From: Bermanella sp041589295
Lineage (GTDB): Bacteria; Pseudomonadota; Gammaproteobacteria; Pseudomonadales; Oceanobacteraceae
Assembly (NCBI GenBank): GCA_041589295.1
Contig: JBFHVZ010000017.1
Location: 1 to 27,278 of the forward strand
DNA length: 27,278 nucleotides
Reading direction: 5' to 3'
A program made the position numbers and the translations under genes. The notes beneath the pieces are model-generated. The model searched no databases. It saw only the letters and a program-made list of their open reading frames with translations, and was not told the origin of the DNA. This document shows positions 1 to 7,529 of this stretch, piece by piece (positions within the stretch are counted from its first letter, which is position 1; the number at the start of each line of letters is the position of its first letter).

Positions 1-35
1 AGTTGGTAAAAAATATTGAGGCAGGTAATGAGAAC

Positions 36-73
36 AGTGTGCCGCCAAGGTGATCGGCGGCTCACTTTTGTTT
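36..73 (+). terminator. Rho-independent terminator of a gene left of the window
   Basis: A hairpin with the arms GCCGCC (41-46) and GGCGGC (56-61) is extended, after one mismatch, by four more pairs (36-39 with 63-66). It is followed on the + strand by TTTTGTTTT. The T-tract lies only on the + side, so it most likely ends a + strand gene outside the window that converges on the helicase gene. Confidence 0.55.
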
Positions 74-101
74 TAGAGAAGTTTAAGTAATAACTATTGA
101 G

Positions 102-1511
102 TTATTCATCATCTTGCAGCTTGCTGTTTTTTCTTGGCTTAAACGGCGCACTGCCATCGCCATAAAATTGTGAAGGCTGTTTTGCTGGTTTCGGCTTAGC
201 AGGCTGCTTGTTGCTTTTCTTTTTAGCAGGTGCATCGGTCTTATTAGCAATTTTCTTGGATTCTTTGTTTTTAGTGTCTTTGTTCTTGCCGTCTTTGGTT
301 TTTGCAGCCTTGTTTTTAGGGTCTTTTTTCTTTTTATTGTTGACGGCTTTGCCGTTGGATTTAACTTTTTTAGGTCCCTTGTACTTCGCTTTTAGCGGCG
401 CAACGCTGCGTGCGTCCATTTCGACATTGAGATAGCGTTCAATAGTGGCCTTGAGGTTCCACTCTGTGTGGTCAATTAGCGAGACCGCAAGCCCTTGATT
501 ACCTGCACGACCGGTACGTCCAATACGGTGTACATAATCATCGCCACTGCGTGGCATTTCCATATTTATAACTAGGTCAATTTCTTGAACGTCTAAACCG
601 CGCGCGGCGACGTCTGTGGCAACAAGCACTTTAAAATGGCCTTGTCGCATGCTTTGCATGATGTGGTTGCGCTCGTCTTGCGTCATGTCACCGTGCAATA
701 CACCGGCATTGAGGTTGTGATAATCCAGCAAATGGTAAAGGCTTTCGGCCCGTGCCTTGGTGTTGACGAACACGATGGCTTGGCGGTGAGGCTCATTGGC
801 CAACAGCCAAGTGAGCAGACGTTCTTTGTGTTTATCGTCGTCGGCCAGTATGCGTTGTTGGGTGATGTTACTGTGTTCGCCACGGAAGCTGTCCACCACA
901 ATTTCAAGCGGTGCGTTCATCACTTGTTTGATCACGTGACGGATGCCTTTTTGATTCATGGTGGCGCTAAACAATAAGGTTTGGCGCTCGCCGCAGGCGT
1001 TGGCAATTTTTAATACGTCTTCCTCAAAGCCCATGTCCAGCATGCGGTCTGCTTCGTCCAGCACCAGCACTTCGACGTCCTGAAGTAATTGTTTTTGCTT
1101 GCCAAGGTGGTCCACTAAACGTCCGGGGGTGGCGATGATGATTTCGGGGTTTTTACGGAATACGGCCGCTTGATATTTAAATTCGGCTCCGCCGGTGATG
1201 ACGCCCGCTTGCACTTGGGTGAACTGAGCGAGTTTTTCACATTGCTTGGCTAGTTGGCGTGCTAATTCTCGAGTTGGGACCAGCACCAATGCACGTGTTG
1301 CAGAGTTGGGAGCAGCCTTAGTCATCATGCGGTGCAATATGGGCAGCAAGAAGGCTGCGCTTTTGCCACTGCCTGTCTGGGCGCACACCATGAGGTCTTT
1401 GCCTTGAAGAATTTCGGGGATGGCCTGCGACTGAACTTGGGTGGGTTGGTCGAACCCCAGTTTTTCTACGGCTTTAAGAAGTTGGTTGTCTAGGGGCAAG
1501 GTCTGGAACAA
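102..1511 (-). CDS. rhlE: DEAD-box ATP-dependent RNA helicase, RhlE type
   Basis: This is a 469-residue DEAD-box RNA helicase, expected to unwind short RNA duplexes during ribosome assembly or RNA decay in the cytoplasm. Visible motifs are the Q-motif region (residues 19-30), Walker A AQTGSGKS (44-51), PTRELA (79-84), DEAD (152-155), SAT (182-184) and HRIGRTGR (328-335). Residues 372-469 form a disordered, very lysine-rich tail, typical of RhlE-like proteins and probably an RNA-binding extension. The start codon is TTG at 1511: an AAAGGTG Shine-Dalgarno-like sequence lies 7 bases upstream, an in-frame stop occurs a little further up with no ATG between, and the next Met falls inside the helicase core. 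It stands alone and is divergent from the FKBP gene. The RhlE assignment over other DEAD-box subfamilies rests on overall form and the basic tail. Confidence 0.88.
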   Translation of the reverse strand: MFQTLPLDNQLLKAVEKLGFDQPTQVQSQAIPEILQGKDLMVCAQTGSGKSAAFLLPILHRMMTKAAPNSATRALVLVPTRELARQLAKQCEKLAQFTQVQAGVITGGAEFKYQAAVFRKNPEIIIATPGRLVDHLGKQKQLLQDVEVLVLDEADRMLDMGFEEDVLKIANACGERQTLLFSATMNQKGIRHVIKQVMNAPLEIVVDSFRGEHSNITQQRILADDDKHKERLLTWLLANEPHRQAIVFVNTKARAESLYHLLDYHNLNAGVLHGDMTQDERNHIMQSMRQGHFKVLVATDVAARGLDVQEIDLVINMEMPRSGDDYVHRIGRTGRAGNQGLAVSLIDHTEWNLKATIERYLNVEMDARSVAPLKAKYKGPKKVKSNGKAVNNKKKKDPKNKAAKTKDGKNKDTKNKESKKIANKTDAPAKKKSNKQPAKPKPAKQPSQFYGDGSAPFKPRKNSKLQDDE

Positions 1512-1651
1512 TGAAGCACCTTTGATGAGTCGTGGCAGTTAAGACGCTGATAATAGCAAAAGATTGCCCATCGGGATCGTATCCTGCGCGACTCTTTATA
1601 GACTCTTTTTAAAAAAGGGGCTGCTGACGTACTATAGCGCGCCTGTTTGAC

Positions 1652-1675
1652 CAAGCATTAAGACAAGCATTAAGA
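1652..1675. repeat. Tandem 12-bp repeat before the FKBP gene
   Basis: CAAGCATTAAGA occurs twice in direct succession (1652-1663 and 1664-1675), in the leader just before the Shine-Dalgarno sequence of the FKBP gene. A TACTAT that could serve as a -10 box lies upstream at 1630-1635, without a clear -35 box. The repeat may be a small duplication in the 5' leader; no function can be inferred. Confidence 0.6.
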
Positions 1676-1684
1676 GAGGACAGC

Positions 1685-2158
1685 ATGGTTCAGTTAGTAT
1701 TAGCGATAGCCGCATTAGGGTTGCTGGGGTTTTTCATTTGGCGTGGTCAGCAAAATAAGAAGCGGGCGTTGGTGGCCATTGAGGCCGGGATGAACTTCCT
1801 AAAACAAAACCAAGCCGAAGAGGGCGTCGTGCAGTTTGATTCTGGCTTGCAGATGAAGGTGCTCACGACAGGCGATGGTCAGGTTCACCCTAAAGCAACG
1901 GATCGCGTTTTGGTGCACTACCACGGTACTCTGCTGGATGGGCGTGTTTTTGATAGCAGCGTACAGCGCGGGCAGCCCATTCAGTTTGGTTTGAATCAAG
2001 TGATACCGGGTTGGACCGAGGGTTTGCAGCACATGGTCGTGGGGGAAAAGGCGCGCTTGTTCATTCCTTCTCACCTTGCCTACGGCAACCGTCAAGCGGG
2101 TATTATTGCGCCGGGTTCGCTATTGATTTTTGACGTCGAACTGCTGGGCATTGGTTAA
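1685..2158 (+). CDS. FKBP-type peptidyl-prolyl cis-trans isomerase, membrane-anchored
   Basis: This 157-residue protein would catalyse cis-trans isomerisation of prolyl bonds and assist protein folding. Residues 1-20 are a hydrophobic helix followed by Gln/Lys-rich sequence and no convincing cleavage site, so it is probably a signal anchor that exposes the catalytic domain outside the inner membrane. The FKBP domain covers about residues 55-156, with VLVHYHGTLLDG, the GRVFDSS segment, QVIPGWTEGL and IPSHLAYG, all characteristic family positions. The 35 residues before the domain resemble the short dimerisation segment of FKBP22/FklB-like enzymes but are much shorter. The start is supported by AGAGGA just upstream. 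It stands alone, divergent from the helicase gene. Confidence 0.9.
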   Translation: MVQLVLAIAALGLLGFFIWRGQQNKKRALVAIEAGMNFLKQNQAEEGVVQFDSGLQMKVLTTGDGQVHPKATDRVLVHYHGTLLDGRVFDSSVQRGQPIQFGLNQVIPGWTEGLQHMVVGEKARLFIPSHLAYGNRQAGIIAPGSLLIFDVELLGIG

Positions 2159-2180
2159 CACCATTTCAAATTCAAGCCTC

Positions 2181-2211
2181 TGTACAAACCTTTGTACAAA
2201 CCTTTGTACAA
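2181..2211. repeat. Three iterated TGTACAA sites, 12-bp period
   Basis: The unit TGTACAAACCTT occurs at 2181-2192 and 2193-2204 and is followed by a third TGTACAA at 2205-2211. The second and third copies sit within the palindrome TTGTACAA; the first has C in place of the leading T. It lies between the FKBP gene and nhaC. The array could be a regulator-binding cluster or a simple slippage repeat. Confidence 0.7.
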
Positions 2212-2219
2212 GCAGGCTC

Positions 2220-2239
2220 ATGCGCCGCTCTTGGCGCAT
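2220..2239. other. Hairpin downstream of the FKBP gene
   Basis: ATGCGCC (2220-2226) and GGCGCAT (2233-2239) form a perfect 7-bp stem with a 6-base loop. There is no immediate T-tract on either strand, so it may be a weak terminator or an RNA-stabilising hairpin for the FKBP transcript. Confidence 0.4.
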
Positions 2240-2347
2240 ATGACCAATGATTATTTCCGTTTTTTAACCATTCGGTTAGACTTCGCGGCTTTTTATCATG
2301 CGCTTTTAATACCCCTATCACCGCCAGTCGCTTAAAAGGCCTTTACC

Positions 2348-3850
2348 ATGTCACCCAACCGTGAATCGTCGCAATCTGCTATTCCCTTGCTGTGGGCCGT
2401 GTTGCCCGTGGTGTTTCTAATCTGCTTATTGGGACTGTCGGTCTATTATTTTGCCGATAATTCCTCCTATGGCGCGAATCAAATAGCCCTGCTGCTGGCC
2501 GCTGGTATGGCCGCCATGATTGGCATGCGTTTTGGCCATCGCTGGGCCGACATCGAACAAGGCATTATTCAGGGCATCGCCAATGCCATGATTGCTGTGC
2601 TGATCCTGTTAATGGTGGGCGCGCTCATAGGTACTTGGATGTTGTCGGGCACGGTGCAAAGCCTGATTTACTATGGGCTGATGCTGATTAGTTCGGAATG
2701 GTTTTATGCGGCCGCCTGTTTGGTGTGTGGCATTGCTGCCATGAGCATTGGTAGCTCGTGGACCGTAGCGGGTACCTTGGGCGTGGCCTTTATGGGTATG
2801 GCGTACGCCATGCAACTAAACCCTGCCATCGCCGCTGGTGCGGTTATTTCGGGGGCGTATTTTGGTGACAAGTTGTCACCGTTGTCTGACACCACCAACT
2901 TAGCATCGGCTGTCACAGGGACCCCCTTGTTTTTACACATTCAAAACCTGCTGTGGACCACGGTGCCTGCGTTTTTAATTGCATTGCTGTTGTTTAGTTT
3001 TATGGGTGGCGAGTCAACCATGGCGGCCAATCAGTCCATCGAAGAGACCATGCAAGGGTTACAGTCCCACTACGATATTGGTGTGTACTTGCTGTTGCCT
3101 GTGGCGCTGGTGTTTATGTTGGCGTGGCGACGAGTACCTGCGTTACCAACCATTGCTGTGGGTGCTTTGGTAGGCGGCTTATTCGCTGTCATGTTCCAAG
3201 ACGAAGCCGTAATGCGCTTCGTCAAAATGGAAGAGCTAAGTCATGCCGAGCGCAGCTTGCTGGGCGTGTGGATGGCTTTGTTTGATGGTTATGTTTCGAC
3301 CACAGATAATGAAACGCTAGACAGCCTATTATCCCGCGGCGGTATGAGTAGCATGCTCAATACGGTTTGGTTGATCGTGTGTGCCATGGCGTTTGGTTCT
3401 GTCATGGAGCAAGTGGGCTTGTTGCAACGTATTTTAAAAGCCATTTTGCATTCGGTTGAATCCACCACTGGCCTGATCATCACCACAGTGTTTACCTGTA
3501 TCGGCGCAAACGTCATGACCGCTGACCAGTACATTGCCATTGTGCTACCGGGTCGCATGTACAAATTGGAGTATCAGCGCCGCGGCTTGGCCAGCCAAAA
3601 CCTATCACGCACGCTGGAAGATTCCGCCACGCTGACGTCACCACTGATTCCGTGGAATACCTGTGGCGCGTATATGGCGGGAACCTTAGGTGTAGCCACA
3701 TTGAGCTATTTGCCCTACGCCTTTTTCAACTTGCTAGGTCCAGTCATAGCCATTGCATTTGCCGTGACGCACTTCCGTATCGTGCCGCTAGAGTCTGCGG
3801 CGCAGGCTGAAGCTGAACAGGCAGAATCTAACCAAGCGGGACAGGCATAA
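2348..3850 (+). CDS. nhaC: Na+/H+ antiporter, NhaC family
   Basis: This 500-residue polytopic inner-membrane protein is expected to exchange external protons for cytoplasmic Na+, supporting pH and sodium homeostasis in salty habitats. About a dozen hydrophobic segments are visible, starting with two helices at about residues 12-35 and 43-62. The conserved segment GAYFGDKLSPLSDTTNLA (about residues 168-185) is the hallmark of the NhaC/ion-transporter superfamily. A second conserved stretch (about 382-440) has the ADQYIAIVLPGRMY and TSPLIPWNTCGAY elements. The C-terminal 20 residues are a soluble Ala/Glu/Gln-rich tail. AAAAGG precedes the ATG. It appears to be a single-gene unit. The exact substrate cannot be proved from sequence, since related proteins can exchange malate/lactate with Na+. 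Confidence 0.88.
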   Translation: MSPNRESSQSAIPLLWAVLPVVFLICLLGLSVYYFADNSSYGANQIALLLAAGMAAMIGMRFGHRWADIEQGIIQGIANAMIAVLILLMVGALIGTWMLSGTVQSLIYYGLMLISSEWFYAAACLVCGIAAMSIGSSWTVAGTLGVAFMGMAYAMQLNPAIAAGAVISGAYFGDKLSPLSDTTNLASAVTGTPLFLHIQNLLWTTVPAFLIALLLFSFMGGESTMAANQSIEETMQGLQSHYDIGVYLLLPVALVFMLAWRRVPALPTIAVGALVGGLFAVMFQDEAVMRFVKMEELSHAERSLLGVWMALFDGYVSTTDNETLDSLLSRGGMSSMLNTVWLIVCAMAFGSVMEQVGLLQRILKAILHSVESTTGLIITTVFTCIGANVMTADQYIAIVLPGRMYKLEYQRRGLASQNLSRTLEDSATLTSPLIPWNTCGAYMAGTLGVATLSYLPYAFFNLLGPVIAIAFAVTHFRIVPLESAAQAEAEQAESNQAGQA

Positions 3851-3999
3851 GCCGAACAGCTCGCGGGCCGACTAGGCTCGCCAGCATTACGGCAGCATTA
3901 CGCAAGCATAACAATGTGGCCCTAGGCTGCGTGTCAATTCGAAGAAAATCCGGTAAGCTCGGCACTGTTTATTTGTCCACTAATCTGTGCCGATCTGAC

Positions 4000-5487
4000 A
4001 TGACGTTATCCTTATTGCTTCCGCTTCTTTCCATGGCACTGGTCAGCGCCATTGCTATCTTCTATCTGCACCGCCAAGGGCAAGGCTTAAACACAGAGCT
4101 GCAAGCGCGCCAGCAACAGGTGACCGAATTGCAGCAAGCGTTGACGCAAAGCCAAACCCATTTGCAGCACAGTCAATCGTTATTAGAACAATCCTCCTCT
4201 CGCGTGACCGAGCTAGAGCAATCCCAAGGCGAGCTACGTCAGCAGTTGCAAAGCCTGCATGGTGAACATCAATCGTTACTAGCAACTCATAAAGCCAGCG
4301 CGCAAGAGATCAGTCGTTTACAGCAAAAAGAGCAAGCGCTGCAACAAATGCAGGAGCATGTTTCTCAGCTGCAAACCCAGTTAAAGCAGGCACAAGTGGA
4401 GCGTGAAAAAGACCTGCAGAGTTGGCAGGAAAAAGTACAGCTGTTAAATGACAGCAAAGCGCAGCTCAGCCAAAGTTTCGAAAATCTTTCCAATAAAATT
4501 TTTGACGAAAAGTCCAAACAATTTAAGCAAGCCAGTCAGGAAGGATTAACCACCTTACTGAATCCCTTTAAGGAACAACTAGAAGGCTTGCGCAAAAAAG
4601 TTGATGACGTTTATGTCAGCGAATCCAAAGACCGAGCAGCACTGCAAGCTCAAATTGGCGAGCTGCATAAACTGAACAAACAAATAACCGAAGAAGCGTC
4701 TGCCCTAACACGGGCATTAAAAGGCGATAAAAAAGCCCAAGGTAACTGGGGCGAACTAGTGCTCGAAACCGTGTTAGAAAAATCCGGTTTGCGCAAAGGC
4801 GAAGAGTACGTACGCGAACAAAGCGTCACCGACGAAGGCGGCGAACGCTATCGCCCAGACGTTATTATTAATTTGCCTGAAGGCAAACACATTATTGTGG
4901 ATGCTAAGGTATCGTTGTTGGCCTATGCCGATTACGTGAATACGGATTCCGAAACCGAGCGTCAGCTGGCGTTAAAGTCCCATGTCGAAGCCGTGCGTCA
5001 ACACATCAAGCGACTGGCTGATAAAGCTTATGCCAAGCTGCCTGGGGTAAACTCACCGGATTTCGTGTTCTTGTTTATGCCGGTGGAACCTGCGTTTATG
5101 GCAGCATTCCAATTTGACGATAAACTGTTTAACGACGCGTTTGAGCAGCGCATTGTGGTGGTTACACCAACAACGTTGTTAGCGAGCCTACGCACCGTGG
5201 CAAACCTTTGGTCCATTGAACGTCAAAACCGTTATGCTAAGCAGTTGGCCGAACAAGCGGGTAAGGTTCATGACAAATTGGTGGGTTTTGTGGAAACCAT
5301 GGAAAAGGTCGGCACCCAATTAACGACGGTGCAAAAAACCTACGATACCGCTTGGAATCAATTGAAAGAAGGCCGCGGCAACCTTATTAGTCAGGCCCAT
5401 AAATTTAAAGACTTGGGTGTGCGGACTAAAAAAGAGTTGCCCAAACAAATCATTGAAACCGCCGAATTAGAATTTAACGAAGACTGA
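4000..5487 (+). CDS. rmuC: DNA recombination protein RmuC
   Basis: This 495-residue protein is of the RmuC family, linked to limiting inversions and rearrangements at short repeats, with a nuclease-like (PD-(D/E)XK-type) fold. Residues 1-22 are a hydrophobic N-terminal anchor. About residues 25-200 are a long Gln/Glu-rich coiled coil, and the conserved RmuC domain follows to about residue 465, including KKAQGNWGELVLE, RYRPDVIINLPEG and the DAKVSL segment with its catalytic-type Asp and Lys. The start chosen is ATG 4000, because it puts the membrane segment at the N-terminus as in the family. An in-frame GTG at 3916 would add 28 residues unlike RmuC. The Shine-Dalgarno sequence is weak. Length is close to E. 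coli RmuC. Confidence 0.9.
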   Translation: MTLSLLLPLLSMALVSAIAIFYLHRQGQGLNTELQARQQQVTELQQALTQSQTHLQHSQSLLEQSSSRVTELEQSQGELRQQLQSLHGEHQSLLATHKASAQEISRLQQKEQALQQMQEHVSQLQTQLKQAQVEREKDLQSWQEKVQLLNDSKAQLSQSFENLSNKIFDEKSKQFKQASQEGLTTLLNPFKEQLEGLRKKVDDVYVSESKDRAALQAQIGELHKLNKQITEEASALTRALKGDKKAQGNWGELVLETVLEKSGLRKGEEYVREQSVTDEGGERYRPDVIINLPEGKHIIVDAKVSLLAYADYVNTDSETERQLALKSHVEAVRQHIKRLADKAYAKLPGVNSPDFVFLFMPVEPAFMAAFQFDDKLFNDAFEQRIVVVTPTTLLASLRTVANLWSIERQNRYAKQLAEQAGKVHDKLVGFVETMEKVGTQLTTVQKTYDTAWNQLKEGRGNLISQAHKFKDLGVRTKKELPKQIIETAELEFNED

Positions 5488-5593
5488 TTGCCTAAACCTG
5501 TTTTAAACGGCGCAATTCTTATTCGTTTGATCTGCGCCAAGGTCAATCTATCTGGGGTTGGTAAAGTGCCCACCAGCAGTAAGAGGAAACATT

Positions 5594-6826
5594 ATGGATG
5601 CCTGTGCAGTACCCGGCTTAACCCCAGTTGATGAAGCACTGACTCAGCTATTGGCGGCAATTACTCCGCTGCAGGGCAGTGAAGACATCCCCCTTGATCA
5701 AGCCCTTGGCCGTGTGTTGGCCGCTCCTGTCACCAGTTCGTTGAACATTCCCCCTGCCGATAACAGTGCGATGGACGGTTACGCCATGCAAGCGAGTGAT
5801 GCGGTAGCGGGCAAAACCCTGAAGCAGGTGGGCGTCGTTTATGCTGGCCACCCGTTTAGCGGTACCGTTAATTCCGGCGAGTGCGTGCGCATTATGACAG
5901 GTGCACCATTACCGGCATCGGTGGATACCGTGATCATGCAAGAAAACACACAGCAAGCGAGTGAGCAAATTACCTTGCTGCAAGATGCCAAAGCGGGCAG
6001 TTGCGTGCGTCGTGCTGGTGAAGATATTCAACAGGGGCAAATGGTATTAAATGCAGGTCGTCGTTTGCGACCATCGGATATTGGATTGCTGGCCAGCGTG
6101 GGGTGTTCCCGTGTCACGGTTTTTCCAAAAATCACAGTGGCATTATTAAGCACAGGCGATGAATTAAAAGCAGTGGGCGAACCCTTGGCCGATGGCCAGT
6201 TTTACGAAAGTAATGGCCCTACGTTAAAAGCCGCGTTAACGCGAATGGGCGTCACGATTTTAGATTACGGCATTATTCCGGATGACCTCGAACAGTTAAC
6301 TCAAGCCTTTTATGATGCCAATGAAAAAGCCGATGTTGTCATCACCTCTGGTGGCGTTTCCGTTGGCGATGCCGACTATACCAAAGACGTTTTAACCGCT
6401 TTGGGTGAAATTCAATTTTGGAAGTTGGCCATTAAACCGGGCAAACCTTTCGCCTTTGGCAAGCTCAGTAGCAGTTATTTTATTGGGTTGCCGGGTAACC
6501 CTGTGTCAGCGTTGGTCACGCTACATCAATTGGCACGACCCATGTTGGTGAAACTGTCGGGTGCCGAACCAGAAACCTCACTGCGTCTAGCGGCCGTTGC
6601 TGCAGCGCCGTTAAAAAAGAGTCCCGGACGTACGGACTTTCAGCGCGGCATTTATCAGGTTAATCAACAAGGCCAGTTAGAAGTCAGTGCGACCGGTGCG
6701 CAAGGCTCAGGAATTTTAAGCAGTATCAGTGCGGCTAATTGTTACATCGTTCTTGAACAAATGCGCGGCAGTGTGGCGGCAGGCGAAACTGTGACGATCG
6801 AACCATTCGACGAGATATTGCGTTAA
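5594..6826 (+). CDS. moeA: Molybdopterin molybdenumtransferase MoeA
   Basis: This 410-residue enzyme inserts molybdate into adenylylated molybdopterin in the last step of molybdenum cofactor synthesis. Landmarks in order are DNSAMDGYA (about residue 50), IMTGAPLP (about 101), GSCVRRAGED (about 135), LLSTGDEL (about 185), SGGVSVGDADYTKDVL in the MogA-like domain (about 253-268), KPGKPFAFG and GLPGNPVSALV (about 300), then the small C-terminal domain. ATG 5594 is preceded by AAGAGGAAAC and gives the usual family length; an in-frame start at 5558 would add 12 residues without family support. It stands without moaA, moeB or mobA neighbours in this window, so the rest of the pathway must be elsewhere. 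Confidence 0.93.
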   Translation: MDACAVPGLTPVDEALTQLLAAITPLQGSEDIPLDQALGRVLAAPVTSSLNIPPADNSAMDGYAMQASDAVAGKTLKQVGVVYAGHPFSGTVNSGECVRIMTGAPLPASVDTVIMQENTQQASEQITLLQDAKAGSCVRRAGEDIQQGQMVLNAGRRLRPSDIGLLASVGCSRVTVFPKITVALLSTGDELKAVGEPLADGQFYESNGPTLKAALTRMGVTILDYGIIPDDLEQLTQAFYDANEKADVVITSGGVSVGDADYTKDVLTALGEIQFWKLAIKPGKPFAFGKLSSSYFIGLPGNPVSALVTLHQLARPMLVKLSGAEPETSLRLAAVAAAPLKKSPGRTDFQRGIYQVNQQGQLEVSATGAQGSGILSSISAANCYIVLEQMRGSVAAGETVTIEPFDEILR

Positions 6827-6985
6827 GGTTTTATTACCGATGCCGGTAGTGAAACTAAGTTTTACAATTCAACTTTAAATTGGCGCATTTTGTAATCGCC
6901 ACCGGTATGGCAGCTCAGTACCATGGGATCACAATTGTGCCTACTGCACATGGAAAGGCTTTGACTAAACCGTTGGAGGAAGCCC

Positions 6986-7477
6986 ATGTCCACCCCCCGT
7001 TCGTTGTGCGCTAAAGACATCATGACCCATCAAGTTTTGATGGCTTACGAAGGTTGGTCTATCCAGCGGTTAATTGAATTCTTTGCCAAACATCAAGTAT
7101 CGGGTGCGCCCGTCATCGCCAGTGATCACACATTAGTGGGTGTGGTATCGGTTACCGATGTCATTAATTTTGAGGGCAGCAGTAACACGGACAAAACCCG
7201 ACTAATGAAAGAAGTCTATTCCGAATTTGTCGGCTACGATTGCGAACTCTTGTTGGGGGAGCAAACGCTGACACAAGCTGCCAAGCAGTGCACGGTCAAC
7301 CAGATAATGACGCGGGAGATCATTCGCATAGATGAAAAAACGCGCATTGCTGCCATTGCAAATCTGATGTTAGATAAAGAAATTCGCCGTGTGTTTGTTA
7401 CTCATAATGGCGTAGTGACGGGCGTGATTTCGACTACAAATATTCTTAAAGCCATCAGTCAATTAGAGCCCATGTAG
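6986..7477 (+). CDS. Two-CBS-domain protein
   Basis: This 163-residue protein is made of two CBS domains (about residues 8-70 and 105-160), each with the IMT start and the hydrophobic GVVSVTDVI / GVISTTNIL end. Paired CBS domains form a Bateman module that usually binds adenine nucleotides and senses energy state or regulates a partner. No other domain is present, so it must act through a partner protein. GGAGGA lies about 6 bases before the ATG. It follows moeA by 159 bases and converges on the chemoreceptor gene. The specific ligand and partner are unknown. Confidence 0.85.
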   Translation: MSTPRSLCAKDIMTHQVLMAYEGWSIQRLIEFFAKHQVSGAPVIASDHTLVGVVSVTDVINFEGSSNTDKTRLMKEVYSEFVGYDCELLLGEQTLTQAAKQCTVNQIMTREIIRIDEKTRIAAIANLMLDKEIRRVFVTHNGVVTGVISTTNILKAISQLEPM

Positions 7478-7529
7478 TTTAAAATGCAGTAGCGGCAGAA
7501 TATTAACGGGCGTCACCATCACTGTCGCA

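Noticed and set aside
636..977. 113-codon + strand frame inside the helicase gene
   Set aside because: Shadow of the conserved RhlE coding sequence on the other strand.
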